From assembly GCF_030272615.1 (NCBI RefSeq), contig NC_081405.1, forward strand, positions 155,289,613-155,353,612: a stretch of 64,000 nt of DNA. The letters run 5' to 3'. Of the stretch, positions 1 through 10,557 are shown in pieces. Origin of the DNA: Cryptomeria japonica. Lineage: Eukaryota > Streptophyta > Pinopsida > Cupressales > Cupressaceae. Position 1 is the first letter of the stretch; every line of letters starts with the position of its first letter. A program made the translations under genes and the position numbers. Under the pieces are notes generated by a model. It had not been told where the DNA came from and made no database searches. It saw nothing but the letters and a program-made list of their open reading frames with translations.

Positions 1-81
1 GGATCTTATATTATATCTCATGTAACACACTACTAATAAAAAAAATTCTCCTCGATCTATCTCACCCTTCATAACCAATGA
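1..81 (-). pseudogene. Terpene synthase copy A, start of exon 10
   Basis: After an acceptor-like CAG at 84-82 the minus strand reads a degraded version of the conserved TPS-d segment around RGE...CYM (here GEIDRGEF and then VVCYMRYN). This is the segment after the NSE/DTE metal-binding region. One base appears inserted near its start. The exon continues beyond position 1. Confidence 0.6.
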
Positions 82-193
82 CTGAAATTGGTATTTAAAT
101 ATATAAATTGAGCTTACATCAAACTCAATATTTCAATTTTTATGAGTTTACATAGGATAATATTAATATTGAAAATATAATTTTATTACATAC

Positions 194-441
194 CTTAAGG
201 ATTTAATATTATCTCTTAATCTAAGGCTCAAGCATAAAATATCATTCAATCTTGGTGGATAATCAATTTTTGGAAAAATATTTTCTGATAGACTCTCATC
301 TATCGATAAGATAGGTTGCAATGTAGTTGCACAAGTCCCTCAACTAATAGTTCCATTCTCAATTTGTTCTGCGAAATTTGGTATGTGACTTGTAGAAAGC
401 CACTCAACTTCTTGCATCATGACATTTGCATAAGCTTCCCA
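194..441 (-). pseudogene. Terpene synthase copy A, exon 9
   Basis: A 248-nt exon bounded by TAG at its 5' side (position 442) and donor GTATGT at 193-188. It reads EAYANVMMQEVEWLSTSHIP, then NFAEQIENGTIS, a TGA stop at 340-342, then ATTLQPILSIDESL and YPPRLNDILCLSLRLR. These match the TPS segment with the consensus QEAxWxxxGxxPTFEEYxENG, then LQPxLxxDxPLP and the ND start of the second metal-binding motif. Phase and length suit a terpene synthase exon; the internal stop marks it as dead. Confidence 0.82.
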
Positions 442-1241
442 CTACATAAACAAGCAAAAGTTTTAAATTAGAAACATTGAAAACATAGTAAATTATTAAA
501 AACTAAGTTTAGGCCCATTTATAGTGTTAAAAGATATATAACACACTAAAGTATACAACTACCACAAAAGAATTTTAAAGTATTAAATTGGTTAGGCAAT
601 ATTTTGATAAAAATAATAACATAAACTATACAAGAACTAATAGACATCCCCAAAACAGTTTTGATATATATATTTTTAATTGATATAATAAATTTAAGAA
701 AGATTAGGCAATAATTAAATGAACCTATATGCATAAGGATGATGTTTTTGTAAATAAATCAACAATAGAAACCTATTAAAAAAATTATTATTAGAAAAAC
801 AAAGTATTGATTCTATAGTTAATAAAGTTAGGATGTATAGTTTGAAGCAAATTATGTGACAAAATAAGAAAAAGATAATAGGCGAATAAAATATTTCATG
901 TGTAGAGAAGAAGATTAATTAAAATATTTAGTAAAATTAAAATATATAAAATATGTAATCAAGCATTAAGTTTATCAACATGATATAAAATACTTTAACT
1001 TTTAAGATTATTATGCCTCTATGATTGAAAATCATATATTTTTAATATATGATTAGGTCTAACATTATGAAGCATGTGAAAAAATATAAAGTTAAAATAA
1101 TATTTTATGTTTTCTCTTTTAAAAATCGGGTTGAACAAATTTGATATCTGATGTAGTACTTGTATTTATAAGGTGGTTAAATTAAATATTTTTTTTTATG
1201 AAAGATAATATAATTGTAAAATAACAAAATCATATCCATAC
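442..1241 (-). other. Intron 8 of terpene synthase copy A
   Basis: This AT-rich stretch has no coding signal. About 490-1241 is recognisably the same sequence as 15541-16271, with many scattered differences, for example the shared block around GTGTTAAAAGATA. That places it as the same intron in two duplicated gene copies. Confidence 0.7.
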
Positions 1242-1367
1242 ATCTCTAGAGAGGATAAAAGCATCTTGACGTTGAATATTTTCAGCTTCTCAATCCATTT
1301 CATTGATTATCTCATAAAATGACATATATAGAATGTTCATATATTCAAGAATATGGTATATAGATGT
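1242..1367 (-). pseudogene. Terpene synthase copy A, exon 8 (interrupted; remainder at 8225-8239)
   Basis: The minus strand reads ILEYMNILYMSFYEIINEMD, then a stop, then EAENIQRQDAF. It aligns with LPEYMQILYLALHETVNEM and EVEKIQGRDTL in copy B (16272-16407). The first 15 bases of the exon lie at 8239-8225, on the far side of the 6.9-kb LTR element. The target duplication is GATGT (1363-1367) and GATGC (8225-8229). Confidence 0.8.
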
Positions 1368-2302
1368 TGTTGGAATACAATGAACCCAAGAACACTGAGA
1401 GAGGGGGGGGGGGGGGAGGTGAATTAGTGTTATGTCGGTAACATGTGATTTTAACCTTTTTATAACATACACATATAAACCGGTAAATGAAGAAACATAT
1501 AACATGAAGTAAATAAACCAGCCACTTGAATGAACACCATAATACACTGAATTTATACGTGGAAAACCTCAAAGAGGAAAAACCACGGTGGGATTTGTTA
1601 CCCACAATATCAATTCATTGGCCATATAAAAAGATATTACATAGCATAGGGGCTTGCACATGTAGGAAGGCACACTGCCTAGAGCACACTGCTCAACACA
1701 AAAGAGTCTCATTGACTACAAGCTTCTGCTGAAATAAGACAGTACTGGTGAACTCACAAAATGCATTTGCAATGCCAAAAAGAGTTCTGGTTATATCTTT
1801 GTTCTGTGCTGGTTCATAAACCCTGAACCTTCTACCGGTATCTCCTCTTCCTCCAAGAATGCTTTACAAACTATCTACTAATCATAGCATGATATTACAT
1901 TTGCATATAAAAGGACCTTCATACATATCCTTCGCATCACACAGTTTTGCTACCATGTCACATACATTGTCCTATTGTCTCCTCTTCAAAATGACCTAAC
2001 AGACTGACTTATATACCCTTACAAACAATATGCATTATGTCGGCTTACGATACAAAAGATATTCAATGTCAGCCTTACACAATTACAAAATAATTTTACA
2101 ATTTAAAACATTTCGGATACAGACGGATGTTGGCTTCACTGAAATGCTAGATGTCGGTATAGGTGCTGGTGTCAGTGATGACCCTGAATACTCAATGCCG
2201 ATATCTGTCAATGTATTCCTCTAAATGCCGGTATATGCCTTCAATAGAATCTTGTTGCCATAAATGACAACATATGATTCCAATGAGTGTCAATTTCCAA
2301 CA
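1368..2302 (-). repeat. 3' LTR of the gag-only element
   Basis: A 935-bp LTR, TG...CA. It is near-identical in order to 7298-8224, differing mainly in the poly-G length (about 14 G at 1404-1417, shorter at 7331-7341) and scattered substitutions. A core at about 1555-1720 (CACGGTGGGATTTGTTACCC and the AGGCACACTGCC block) is also found in the solo LTR at 12633-13691. Confidence 0.9.
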
Positions 2303-2316
2303 ATCTCCCCCTTTGG
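2303..2316 (-). promoter_or_regulatory. Polypurine tract of the gag-only element
   Basis: The minus strand reads CCAAAGGGGGAGAT immediately before the 3' LTR, the expected position for plus-strand DNA priming in an LTR retrotransposon. Confidence 0.75.
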
Positions 2317-2520
2317 CATTGATGGCAACATTCATTTGAAAAATGGATTCCCTGTTGGTTCAACTGAAAAATGAATCATGCTCCCCCTAAGCTGGTTGAC
2401 CCTGTTAGCAATATACTCTGCCTATCCTCCCCTTAGGATTATATACATATTTTTCACTTACATATACTCCCCCTTTAGCATCAATGCCAAAGATCAGTGA
2501 AAGAATAATTACAGATTATT

Positions 2521-5500
2521 TTATCGGAGCTTGACCAATCTCAAAATTTCTAGGTAAGCTTTCTCTAGCAACTGTACATAGGTATCCCAGCCGGTTTTGA
2601 GTGTTCCAGATATGGATACAAGTCCACTTAGTAAATGTGCTAGTGTTTCTTTCTCAGTGACTTCTAGCGGTGTGGGCTTTGCAAGCATATCCATACATTC
2701 CCTCTTATGTACACCAAGTGAATCCAATCTTGGACTCACCAAACCTCTAAGACTCCTTTCTCTCTGAATGATCTTGTCTCTTTCCTTTTCAAAAGAAAAA
2801 ACTTGGTTCTCCAAAGTCAAAATTTGTCCATCAATGGAAGTTGTAAGTGAAGTTAGTCCATCAAAAGAATTAACAATATTAGCTATATTTTCATGTAATT
2901 CCTTTAACCTTTGATCTACATTAGCTGTAAGGATTTGTATATTACAACAAACCCTGTAGATGTTAGTACACTGTTTCAAAGAATTTTCAATGAGTACAAG
3001 TTTCTCTTCAACTTTCCTCTTCTCTATCTCAATAATCTGGTCAAAAGCAGCTTTCTTGGCCAAAGTAAATCTTTCAAGTGCCTTCTTGTTAGAAATCTGC
3101 TACAATGATTGAAATTTTTTTAGATATATGCTCTGTTAGTGCCTTAAGATTGTCGGAAGGGCTTGCTTCATTTTCAATCATACAATCAGGAATAAATTTA
3201 TGCAAAACTATTATTGATTGATCTATAATTCCTTTGTCTGCAGATCCCTCCTTCATTAGCTTTTGAGTAGCCATCATCATTAGCTTTGTGGGACTCATCT
3301 CTATAATTGATTTTTTCTCAACTTGAGAAGTGTCAATTGCCAAAGGTTTTGTTGGGGAAACTACTATCGGTTCAGTCTCCTTTTACTTATCTTCCTTATC
3401 CTCTGCCGGTGAATCTCTTTTCTCCTCCTCTAATTCACCGGTGGATTCACCACTTGTTGCAGTATCAGTTAGTGCTGGTGGAGTATTATCCACAATATTA
3501 TCTGTAACCTGTACAATATCTATATTACCTTTCTTAGACTGTACAAATGTAGTCTCTGCTGGTTTAGTCTGTACACTCTCATCAGTTTTCGGTTTAACTA
3601 CTGGTTCACTCAAAATTTGAACTGAACTTTCCAAAATTCCTTTCCCTTTAGATTTATCCGGAATGGTGGGAGTTGTTGCCTTAGAAAATTCTTCTTGAGA
3701 GGTGAGAAAATCAGGATTCTTTTGGAAAAACTTAGTCCGACCATCTCTGGTCTCATTTACTATCTCATTGACTCTACCCATCATTAGGCCTATTTGTCGA
3801 GTTTTGCAGCTAAAGATTGTTCTATTAGCAACATCTATACATCTTTTCATTTTCTCATTATTTATAGAGCCACACATATTCAAAAGTTCAACTTCTTTGA
3901 TTTCTTTGTCTCTCCTAATTGCATCTAATCTCCTTGCATCTAACTTATTGTATAATGATAAGGGAATTTCCTTCAAAATCTCTACCAAGGCCTTCTTATA
4001 TATGTCTAAATATAACAAAATTGCTTCTTCTATTTCATTTTGCTCATTATCTTTTAAATCTTCATAGAAATTTGACACATTCTTCAACATTCTATCTTTA
4101 GTTATCTCATCAATCAATTTTGCACAAGTCATTGGGGGAATGATGGTAACGTTACCAGATTCAATTGTTTCATCTATCACACTCTTTTTCTTCTTTTTGG
4201 GGGTTGTAGGAGCGGATGGAGAAGGCTGCCTCTTCTTTGTCAGAGGTGTGGGTGTAGTTGTTACCTTTCTAACTAGCTTCCTCCTTGGTTCCACCTTCTT
4301 CTCCTCTACCGGAGGCTTGTCAGCTTTCTTCCTCTATACCATTCTGAATGTAAGAGGTTTATTATACTCTAGATCATAATCAAAAGTGATAGAAGAAGTG
4401 AAAGTCTTAGGATTCTTCACCTCAGGAGCACTAGCTTCTACTGGTTGATCTACCGGTTTAGATCTAGAACCTAGTTTTGTATCTATCATGTGCATTACAT
4501 CCTGAACAAATGTAGACATTTTGTCTAGAGATTCTTTTCTCTTTTTTTCTTGTTGAAACTAGTTTTAACTTCAAAAGCCTTCTCCTCTACAGTGCCAAAG
4601 TGTTCAGCCTTATCATCCAAAGGAGCATCAATCAACATTTTAGCATATAATTCCAATATGTTGTCATCTACCTCATAACCCAATTTAGTGACCCATATAG
4701 TTCTAGGTTCCACTAGTTCCATCAGTGTCTCATCTATTTTTACTATTAAGAAAATATCAGTGGAGTCTTTCTCCACAATGTGTTTGGAAATTCTCTCCCT
4801 CATTCTCATATTTTCTTGAAAAGTTTTGAAGTAGCACCATAGCTTCTCATCCCTATTACTACCAAGACCGGTGATTGCTTCTTTGATCTACATACCTACC
4901 AGCATGTCATGATCCCAACACTTCTTTTCTAAACCTGGTAGCTCATTCATGAAGTATAACATCAAGCAGACAGTAAGATTCCCAAACCTAAAAGTTCCTT
5001 TCTTAACCCATTTGATCTTGCCAAGATTAATCATTAACTCACTCTTCAACCATTCACACAAATCATACTTTTCATTATTCTTTATCATTTGATAAGCAAC
5101 ATGGATGCAAGAACTGGCAATAGAGTTCAATTGACTTGATTGAGTTACCTTATAGCTGATTATCATGCTGGAAAATTTCACATTGGTGTCTTTGATGGTG
5201 TTGATCCTCATAGATCTTCCATCATGGGTTGCACAGTGAGGTTCTCAACCGTAGTGGTGGAGATCTTCTTTCCTGGTTCCTGTCCAACTTTAGGTAAGTT
5301 GGTGTCTGCTTGAATAGCTTTTTTGGTAATCATGTGGGGCTGATCCAACCAGATGAATTCATTATGGACCTTGCTCATAACATATCTGATCACTTCATCC
5401 TTGAATTCCAGAATATACAGGATTTTGATTAACCCTAGATCCTCAATGATTTGATATTTTGGTTTGATTGTATCAAAGATGCCTAGTATCACAGATTGAT

Positions 5501-5729
5501 ACATCCCCTTGATTTCCTCAGTTTCTAAATCCTCCAAGGTGCAGTGAATATAGGCCATGGCATCTTCTACATAGACCACACCATCGGGAACCCTCGAAAA
5601 TGCGCCAGTAGAATCTTCCTTCATAGCAATTTGGGGAACTTCCTTGAAAGCAGGCCTAAGCCTATCCTTGACCTCAATAACAATGAGATTCAGAATGAAA
5701 GCAAGAGCAGATGATGATTCAGATGTCAT
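2521..5729 (-). pseudogene. Second ORF of the gag-only element (unidentified, frameshifted)
   Basis: Open segments follow one another on the minus strand with frame changes: 5729-5208, 5211-4525 (one internal stop), 4519-3089 and 3063-2521. Read together they suggest one former protein of roughly 1000 residues. The N-terminal part is mixed globular sequence (FIWLDQPHMITKKAIQ, then WLKSELMINLGKIK and FRFGNLTVCLMLYFMNELPG). The middle is rich in Lys, Pro and Thr (4294-3383). The C-terminal part is a likely coiled coil (IIEIEKRKVEEKLVLIENSL). I do not recognise the family. The N-terminal part vaguely recalls plant-transposon accessory domains, but I cannot show that. No catalytic polymerase or protease motif is visible. 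Confidence 0.55.
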
Positions 5730-6088
5730 TTGAAAGAAATACTTGGATAATAGTCGTCGGTTGAAGGGTTTTGATTACTTAGACTGCAGGAAATTCTTTG
5801 GAATGCCTTTGCTAGCTCTTGATCGCCTATGATCCTTTTCTTCACTCTAGTTTGGTCGAGTGCTGGGTGAGTGAAAATGAGTCCATTTTCCCTTTTTATC
5901 AATGAGTAAACCCTAATTCATCTCTGTCATAAATGCATAGCGATGTGCCCTACCGGATGCCAGTTTCATAGTTTTATGCTGGATAAACTTCCATCAATGA
6001 TTAATACCACTCTCCAGATCTATTCCAAATCTCTTCTAGGGAATATGCAAGATTTTCAATGAATTTGCCAACCCCTAAGGTGTATGCC

Positions 6089-7223
6089 TCAGTTACCAGT
6101 TGAATTTCTTACCGGTGAAGGAATGCTTTGTTCTACCGGTGGAGTTACAGGTGCAGTTACCGGAGTAGTTGCATCTCCACTTGGTTCTTCAGATTTTCTA
6201 ACCCATCTCTTGGTGTGATCTTGTTGTATTTCATCTACCTTCTGCTTTCCTTTCTCATTTGCTTTATTATTGTTAATCGGTGTAGTCTTGCTTCTGTAGT
6301 ATTTAGCAATATGACCTATTTTAACATTGTTCTTTTGAATTGCTTTGACATATCCGATGTCATTCCTTGACCTACTTTGATTAGCCAAATGACAAAACTT
6401 TCCACATGCATGACATTTGACGTTCATTCTCCAATCTTCTAGATTATGACCATATTTCTTGCAATTTGTGCATTGACCGGGAACTGAATTGTAGTTTTGA
6501 TTTGCTCTATTTCTACATTGTCTAGCCATATGCCCAAATTTATTACAAACAAAACATATACCATTGAATTTGTAAGCATTAGATAGCCTTACTGGTTTCC
6601 TCTGGTTTGATGAGTTTTGAATACTGGTTGTCTGATCTTCATTTGCAGTACCAGAGCTTTCACGTTGTACAAATCCAAGTCCTCTAGAATCTTCACTCTG
6701 CCTTTTTCTTTTCAATAAATCATCCAACTATGCAACACTAATCCTGGTTTTTTCTTTATACTCACTTACAGTAGTCAGATAATCTCTCAGAGTAGTTATT
6801 TGTCTTTCAAGATCTTGTTCATTATTCTGGGAGTGTACCAAATCAGTTCTCAATAGATTATTCTCATGAGTCAATCTGCCACATTCATCAAATTTGTTTT
6901 TCAAAGATATAACAAGATTTTCTTTCTTTCTTATTTCTATCCTCAATATCTTTTGATAGCCTCATAGTTAGGTCTTGCATTTCATTCTTCATGAGCATGT
7001 TATCTTGACTTAGCTTCTGACATTGTTCCTTAAGTGCATTTTTCTCTTCATCATCCTAGTTTTGCAAAAGTTCCTTTCTCTTAGCTTGAGTTGATGATAA
7101 CCTTTCTTGCAGAATAAAAATGAATTCATTAGCAAAATTCAATTCATCTTGTAGTTTCAAGTTCTTCATCCTTTCAGCATCATAGTCCTCAAGTACCATC
7201 TCAAGTTGCTTCTCCATAGCCAT
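6089..7223 (-). pseudogene. Gag-like protein: coiled-coil rod plus zinc knuckles (broken)
   Basis: Starting at ATG 7223-7221 (MAMEKQLEMVLEDYDAERMK), a heptad-rich coiled coil runs with stops and a frame change to 6728. It is followed by LDDLLKRKRQSEDSRGLGF, a spacing typical of plant gag proteins. Three zinc knuckles follow: CFVCNKFGHMARQC (complete CCHC), CTNCKKYGHNLEDW (last Cys replaced by Trp) and CHACGKFCHLANQS (last Cys replaced by Ser). Zinc knuckles bind element RNA for packaging. Loss of two of the three terminal cysteines, the stop near 7056 and the stop at 6728-6730 show decay. No UBN2-type gag head is seen, unlike the copia element nearby. Confidence 0.72.
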
Positions 7224-7283
7224 GTTCAATGATTCCAGTTTCAGGATCTTCCTCAAGCTATTAAACTTCCTCTGAGGTACCAA

Positions 7284-7295
7284 GCTCTGATACCA
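7284..7295 (-). promoter_or_regulatory. Primer binding site (tRNA-iMet type) of the gag-only element
   Basis: The minus strand reads TGGTATCAGAGC two bases after the 5' LTR. This is the complement of the plant initiator tRNA-Met 3' end, used by most Ty1/copia and many other plant elements. It fixes the element orientation as minus. Confidence 0.9.
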
Positions 7296-7297
7296 AT

Positions 7298-8224
7298 TGT
7301 TGGAATACAATGAACCCAAGAACACTGAGAGGGGGGAGGGGGTGAATTAGTGTTCTGCCGGTAACACAAGGTTTTAACATTTTATAACATACACATATAA
7401 ACTGGTAAATGAAGAAACATATAACATGAAGTAAATAAACCAACCACATGAATGAACACCATAACACACTGAATTTATACGTGGAAAACCTCAAAGAGGA
7501 AAAACCACGGTGGGATTTGTTACCCACAATATCAATTCAATGACCATATGAAAGATATTACATAGCATGGGGGCCTGCACATGCAGGAAGGCACACTACC
7601 TAGAGCACACTGCTCAACACAAAAGAGTCTCATTGACTACAAGCTTCTGCTGAAATAAGACAGTATTGGTGAACTCACAAAATGCATCTGCAATGCCATA
7701 AATAGTTCCTGTTAAATCTCTATTCTGTACTAGTTCATAAACCCTAAACCTTCTACCGATATCTCCTCTTCCTCCAAGAATGCTTTACAAACTATCTACT
7801 AATCATAGCATGATATTACATTTGCATATAAAAGGACCTTTATACATATCCTTCGCATCGCACAGTTTTGCTACCATGTCACATACATTGTCCTATTGTC
7901 TCCTCTTCAAAATGACCTAACAGACTGACTTATATACCCTTACAATCAATTTTTTTTATGTCGGCTTACAATACAAGAGATATTCAATGTTGGTCTTACA
8001 CAATAATTACAAAATGATTTTATAATAAAATATTTCAGATACAGAATGATGTCAGCTTCACTGAAATGTTTGATGTCGGTACTGGTGTTGGTGCCCGTGA
8101 TGACCTTGAATACTCAATGTTGGTATCTGCCTTTGTATGCCTCCAAATGCCGGTATATGCCTTCAATAGAATCTTGTTGCCATAAATGACAACATATGAT
8201 TCCAATGAATGTCAATTGCCAACA
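7298..8224 (-). repeat. 5' LTR of the gag-only element
   Basis: A 927-bp LTR, TGTTGGAATAC to CCAACA, matching 1368-2302 along its length. Several CCGGT words (for example near 7359 and 8147) recur here and in the internal region. Confidence 0.9.
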
Positions 8225-8239
8225 GATGCTAGAACCCAC

Positions 8240-8336
8240 CTAAGAGACAAATAAAAGATTATTATCATAATCCGTAAAGATGTATTATTTGGTATTACTA
8301 TGAAATCAAATATCTAACTCACATAACTCACCTAGA
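8240..8336 (-). other. Fused intron remnant of terpene synthase copy A (exon 7 deleted)
   Basis: This 97-bp stretch starts like the intron after 16407 in copy B and ends like the intron before 16889. About 380 bp present in copy B, including the DDxxD exon 16495-16711, is missing here. Confidence 0.65.
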
Positions 8337-8365
8337 ATAAATTTTAAGCTCTTGCTAATGCAATG
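8337..8365 (-). pseudogene. Terpene synthase copy A, exon 6 (distal half; remainder at 14614-14658)
   Basis: It matches the exon 6 end in copy B (16889-16923). The copia element inserted here, duplicating CAATG (8361-8365 and 14614-14618). The other half reads MDFNAIQSL, with a TAA at 14641-14643 just before it. Confidence 0.78.
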
Positions 8366-8843
8366 TGTGAGATTATGCTTGAAGAAACCAAGATCAAAGA
8401 GACCAATAGATAGAACAATAACAAGAGAGATAAAATATGTGACAAGAATAAACTGTATTCTCATCAATAATGCAAAGAGGTCAACTGGATCATTACAAGA
8501 GCCTTCTTATAAAGGTGAGGCTAAGAGACAAGAGAGAACACAATGATGACATGTGGCTCAATGAGATGTAAGGGTAGGTAAGGGTAGGTAGGAGAAATAA
8601 TAAAATATTCCACATGAGATGGATAACCCACTAAATGTGGAATTATCACTCCACAATAAGTGGATATGATAAAGTAATAACAAGATCACACCATAAAAGG
8701 TGGTAATTCTCCTACATACACACTCCCAATGTATGCACATCTCCCTAAGTGTCTCATATGCAAAATACAATGTTATGCATATACCTAAGTAAACTTAAGT
8801 AAAGTGTAATTATATCCAAGATGAATAAATAATTACACCAACA
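8366..8843 (-). repeat. 3' LTR of the copia element
   Basis: A 478-bp LTR. It is preceded (right to left) by a purine tract and flanked at 8361-8365 by CAATG. It closely matches 14145-14613, with a small duplication of AAGGGTAGGT at about 8570-8590 as one difference. Confidence 0.9.
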
Positions 8844-8853
8844 TCCCCCCTTA
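8844..8853 (-). promoter_or_regulatory. Polypurine tract of the copia element
   Basis: The minus strand reads AAGGGGGGA directly before the 3' LTR. This is the expected second-strand primer position. Confidence 0.7.
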
Positions 8854-9645
8854 AGTGCAACTTAGGGGAATGCACTTAAGTCTACAATGCAACTAATCAA
8901 TGCAAGATGGGTCTTGGCTAAAAGGCCATGTTAGGTACCCATGTACAAATGCAAATGCAATCTCCCATAAAGTGGGGAAAGAGAGAAAAACCCAATGGGA
9001 AAAAAACCTCCCCCAAAAGAGAGATGAAAACTATACAAAAAACTCTCAAATAAGTATGTGAATGACAAAAGCCCATGTGAGGAAAAATTCCCCCCCATAT
9101 GAGAGAAGAAGAGAGACTAAGTAGCCCCCCCTCAATGTAGAATCTATAACAATGGTAGAAGCTCAAAGTTGAATGAAGAAATTGCCCCATGAACGTCGAG
9201 CAACATTCCTTCCCTTAGGAAGAAACAAAACCAAAGGTGTATCCATGAAGTCTCCCCAATCATGAAGGGAAGATGTAGGAAATAAACTCATGATGATTGA
9301 AGTCTTTAAAAAGTGCTCAAGTATCCCCATGTCAATGCTAAAAGTTACCCCCTCCAAAGGTGGTGAACTAATCCACACTACTGAAAAAGGCACTCCAAGA
9401 TATAGTGGAGATGAATGTAGAACATGATCCAAAGACTCACATGTCTGCTCTAAATATAAAGAGACCTCCTCCAACTGCTATAGATAAGAATCCACAATCA
9501 TGTCAACCTCGAAAGAATGATCATGTAGAGAATGAACAAGAGGGTCAAAGTTTTCCCTTGCAACAATTGAAGACTCCACAAACAAACCTGCAATGTTTGT
9601 CAAGTACTCATCCCAAGAAACTGAAGTTGGAAGACAAGATATACC
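8854..9645 (-). other. 3' non-coding region of the copia element
   Basis: No polymerase or integrase fragment is visible in any frame. The stretch around 8990-9250 (runs of CCCCCC, then GGAAGAAACAAAA) has a similar order of motifs at about 45770-45905 in the truncated copia-like remnant. That suggests the two elements share a 3' region. Confidence 0.5.
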
Positions 9646-10210
9646 CTACTGCAATGAATCACAAGAAGGAAAAATGATTGCAATATTTGCATCATCAGGT
9701 GCAAGAGGTGATGTGATATCAATAGGAGGAGATGAAATGCAAGGCTCAAGAATGGGTTCACATGTTAGAATACCCAATTTCAAGTAGCCAAAGTTCTCCT
9801 TGATATCTGAATCATCACAAGAAGTGTGATCAACATGTGAAGAATCATCCTCATCAACAAGAATAAAATCTACAAAGGAATACAACCGAGATGCATGATC
9901 CACCACCCATCTAGAAATAATAGCTCTTGTCTCCAAGTCTCTAATGATAACTGAATCATGTGTGAACTCCACAATTTTGCATGTTGCCCCATGAGTGATT
10001 TGATAGATGGAAAGAAGATTGTTTGTCAAATGGGGTACACATAACACATCATTGAAGGATTTATCCCCAATGGTAATAGATCCTTTCCAAATCACATCCA
10101 TGTATGTATGACTTCCCATCAAAATATTTGGCATGGTACAAGTCTCAAATGAAGAGAACATAGACTGTCAAGATGCCATATGATGAGAAGACCCTATATC
10201 TAGAATCCAT
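9646..10210 (-). pseudogene. Copia protease remnant
   Basis: The minus strand reads WILDIGSSHHMAS, a stop, then QSMFSSFETCTMPNILMGSH, IWKGSITIGDKSFNDVLCVP and HLTNNLLSIYQITHGATCKI. This is the copia aspartic protease pattern (WxxDSGASxHM, then LxxVLxVPxLxxNLLSVxQL). The catalytic D-S/T-G triplet has become D-I-G and a TGA follows shortly after, so it should be inactive. The frame ends in an acidic tail (DEDDSSHVDHTSCDDSDI) with no integrase domain following. Confidence 0.8.
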
Positions 10211-10557
10211 CTCCCTAAATCATGATTTGTAGTAGCAAAAAGAGATTGTCCTTTTCTTGTCCGAAAAGAGAGAGTCTTCCCACTTGTTCCTACCATAAAT
10301 GCTTGTCCTTTCCCTTTTTATTGTGAGGAAGTGGAAGGTGATGAATCCTCCTTCTTGTAGGAATTAGGAAAATCTATGTTGTTGTTTTTGAGGATATGGA
10401 GGAGCTCATCAATCTTATTAGAATGGAAATGACACTCCTCATGACCAACTTTTTTACAATAGGCACAAGTTGGTCTCTCCTTCTTTGGTGAATAGTCCGT
10501 CTTGGAAGAGCATGAATCCCCTTGTTATGGAGAAGGTGGTGCTTTTTCCTTAGGATT
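10211..10557 (-). pseudogene. Copia gag C-terminal zinc-knuckle region (frameshifted)
   Basis: In a different frame from gag, the minus strand reads CAYCKKVGHEECHFHSNKID near 10470-10410, then ILKNNNIDFPNSYKKEDSS and, after a stop, FMVGTSGKTLSFRTRKGQSL leading into the protease. This is the usual gag-knuckle to protease linker of copia. The fourth metal ligand of the knuckle is altered. Confidence 0.65.

Larger units (their letters stand above)
1368..8224 (-). mobile_element. Non-autonomous LTR retrotransposon with gag-like ORF and a second unidentified ORF, no polymerase
   Basis: Two direct LTRs (1368-2302 and 7298-8224) each start TGTTGGAATAC and end CCAACA. On the minus strand the right LTR is followed by a tRNA-iMet primer site (7295-7284) and the left LTR is preceded by a polypurine tract (2316-2303), so transcription runs right to left. 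Flanking 5-bp repeats GATGT and GATGC differ by one base. The internal 5 kb holds a coiled-coil plus zinc-knuckle gag-like region and a second broken ORF. I found no protease, reverse transcriptase, RNase H or integrase motif, so mobility would have needed enzymes from another element. It sits inside exon 8 of terpene synthase copy A. Confidence 0.88.

Noticed and set aside
1404-1417. Poly-G run and matching poly-Pro readings at the LTR (also 7331-7341)
   Set aside because: This is homopolymer variation in the LTR, not a coding feature.
9163-9474. 103-codon open frame antisense within the copia 3' region
   Set aside because: No similarity to integrase or reverse transcriptase was seen in it, and neighbouring frames are closed.
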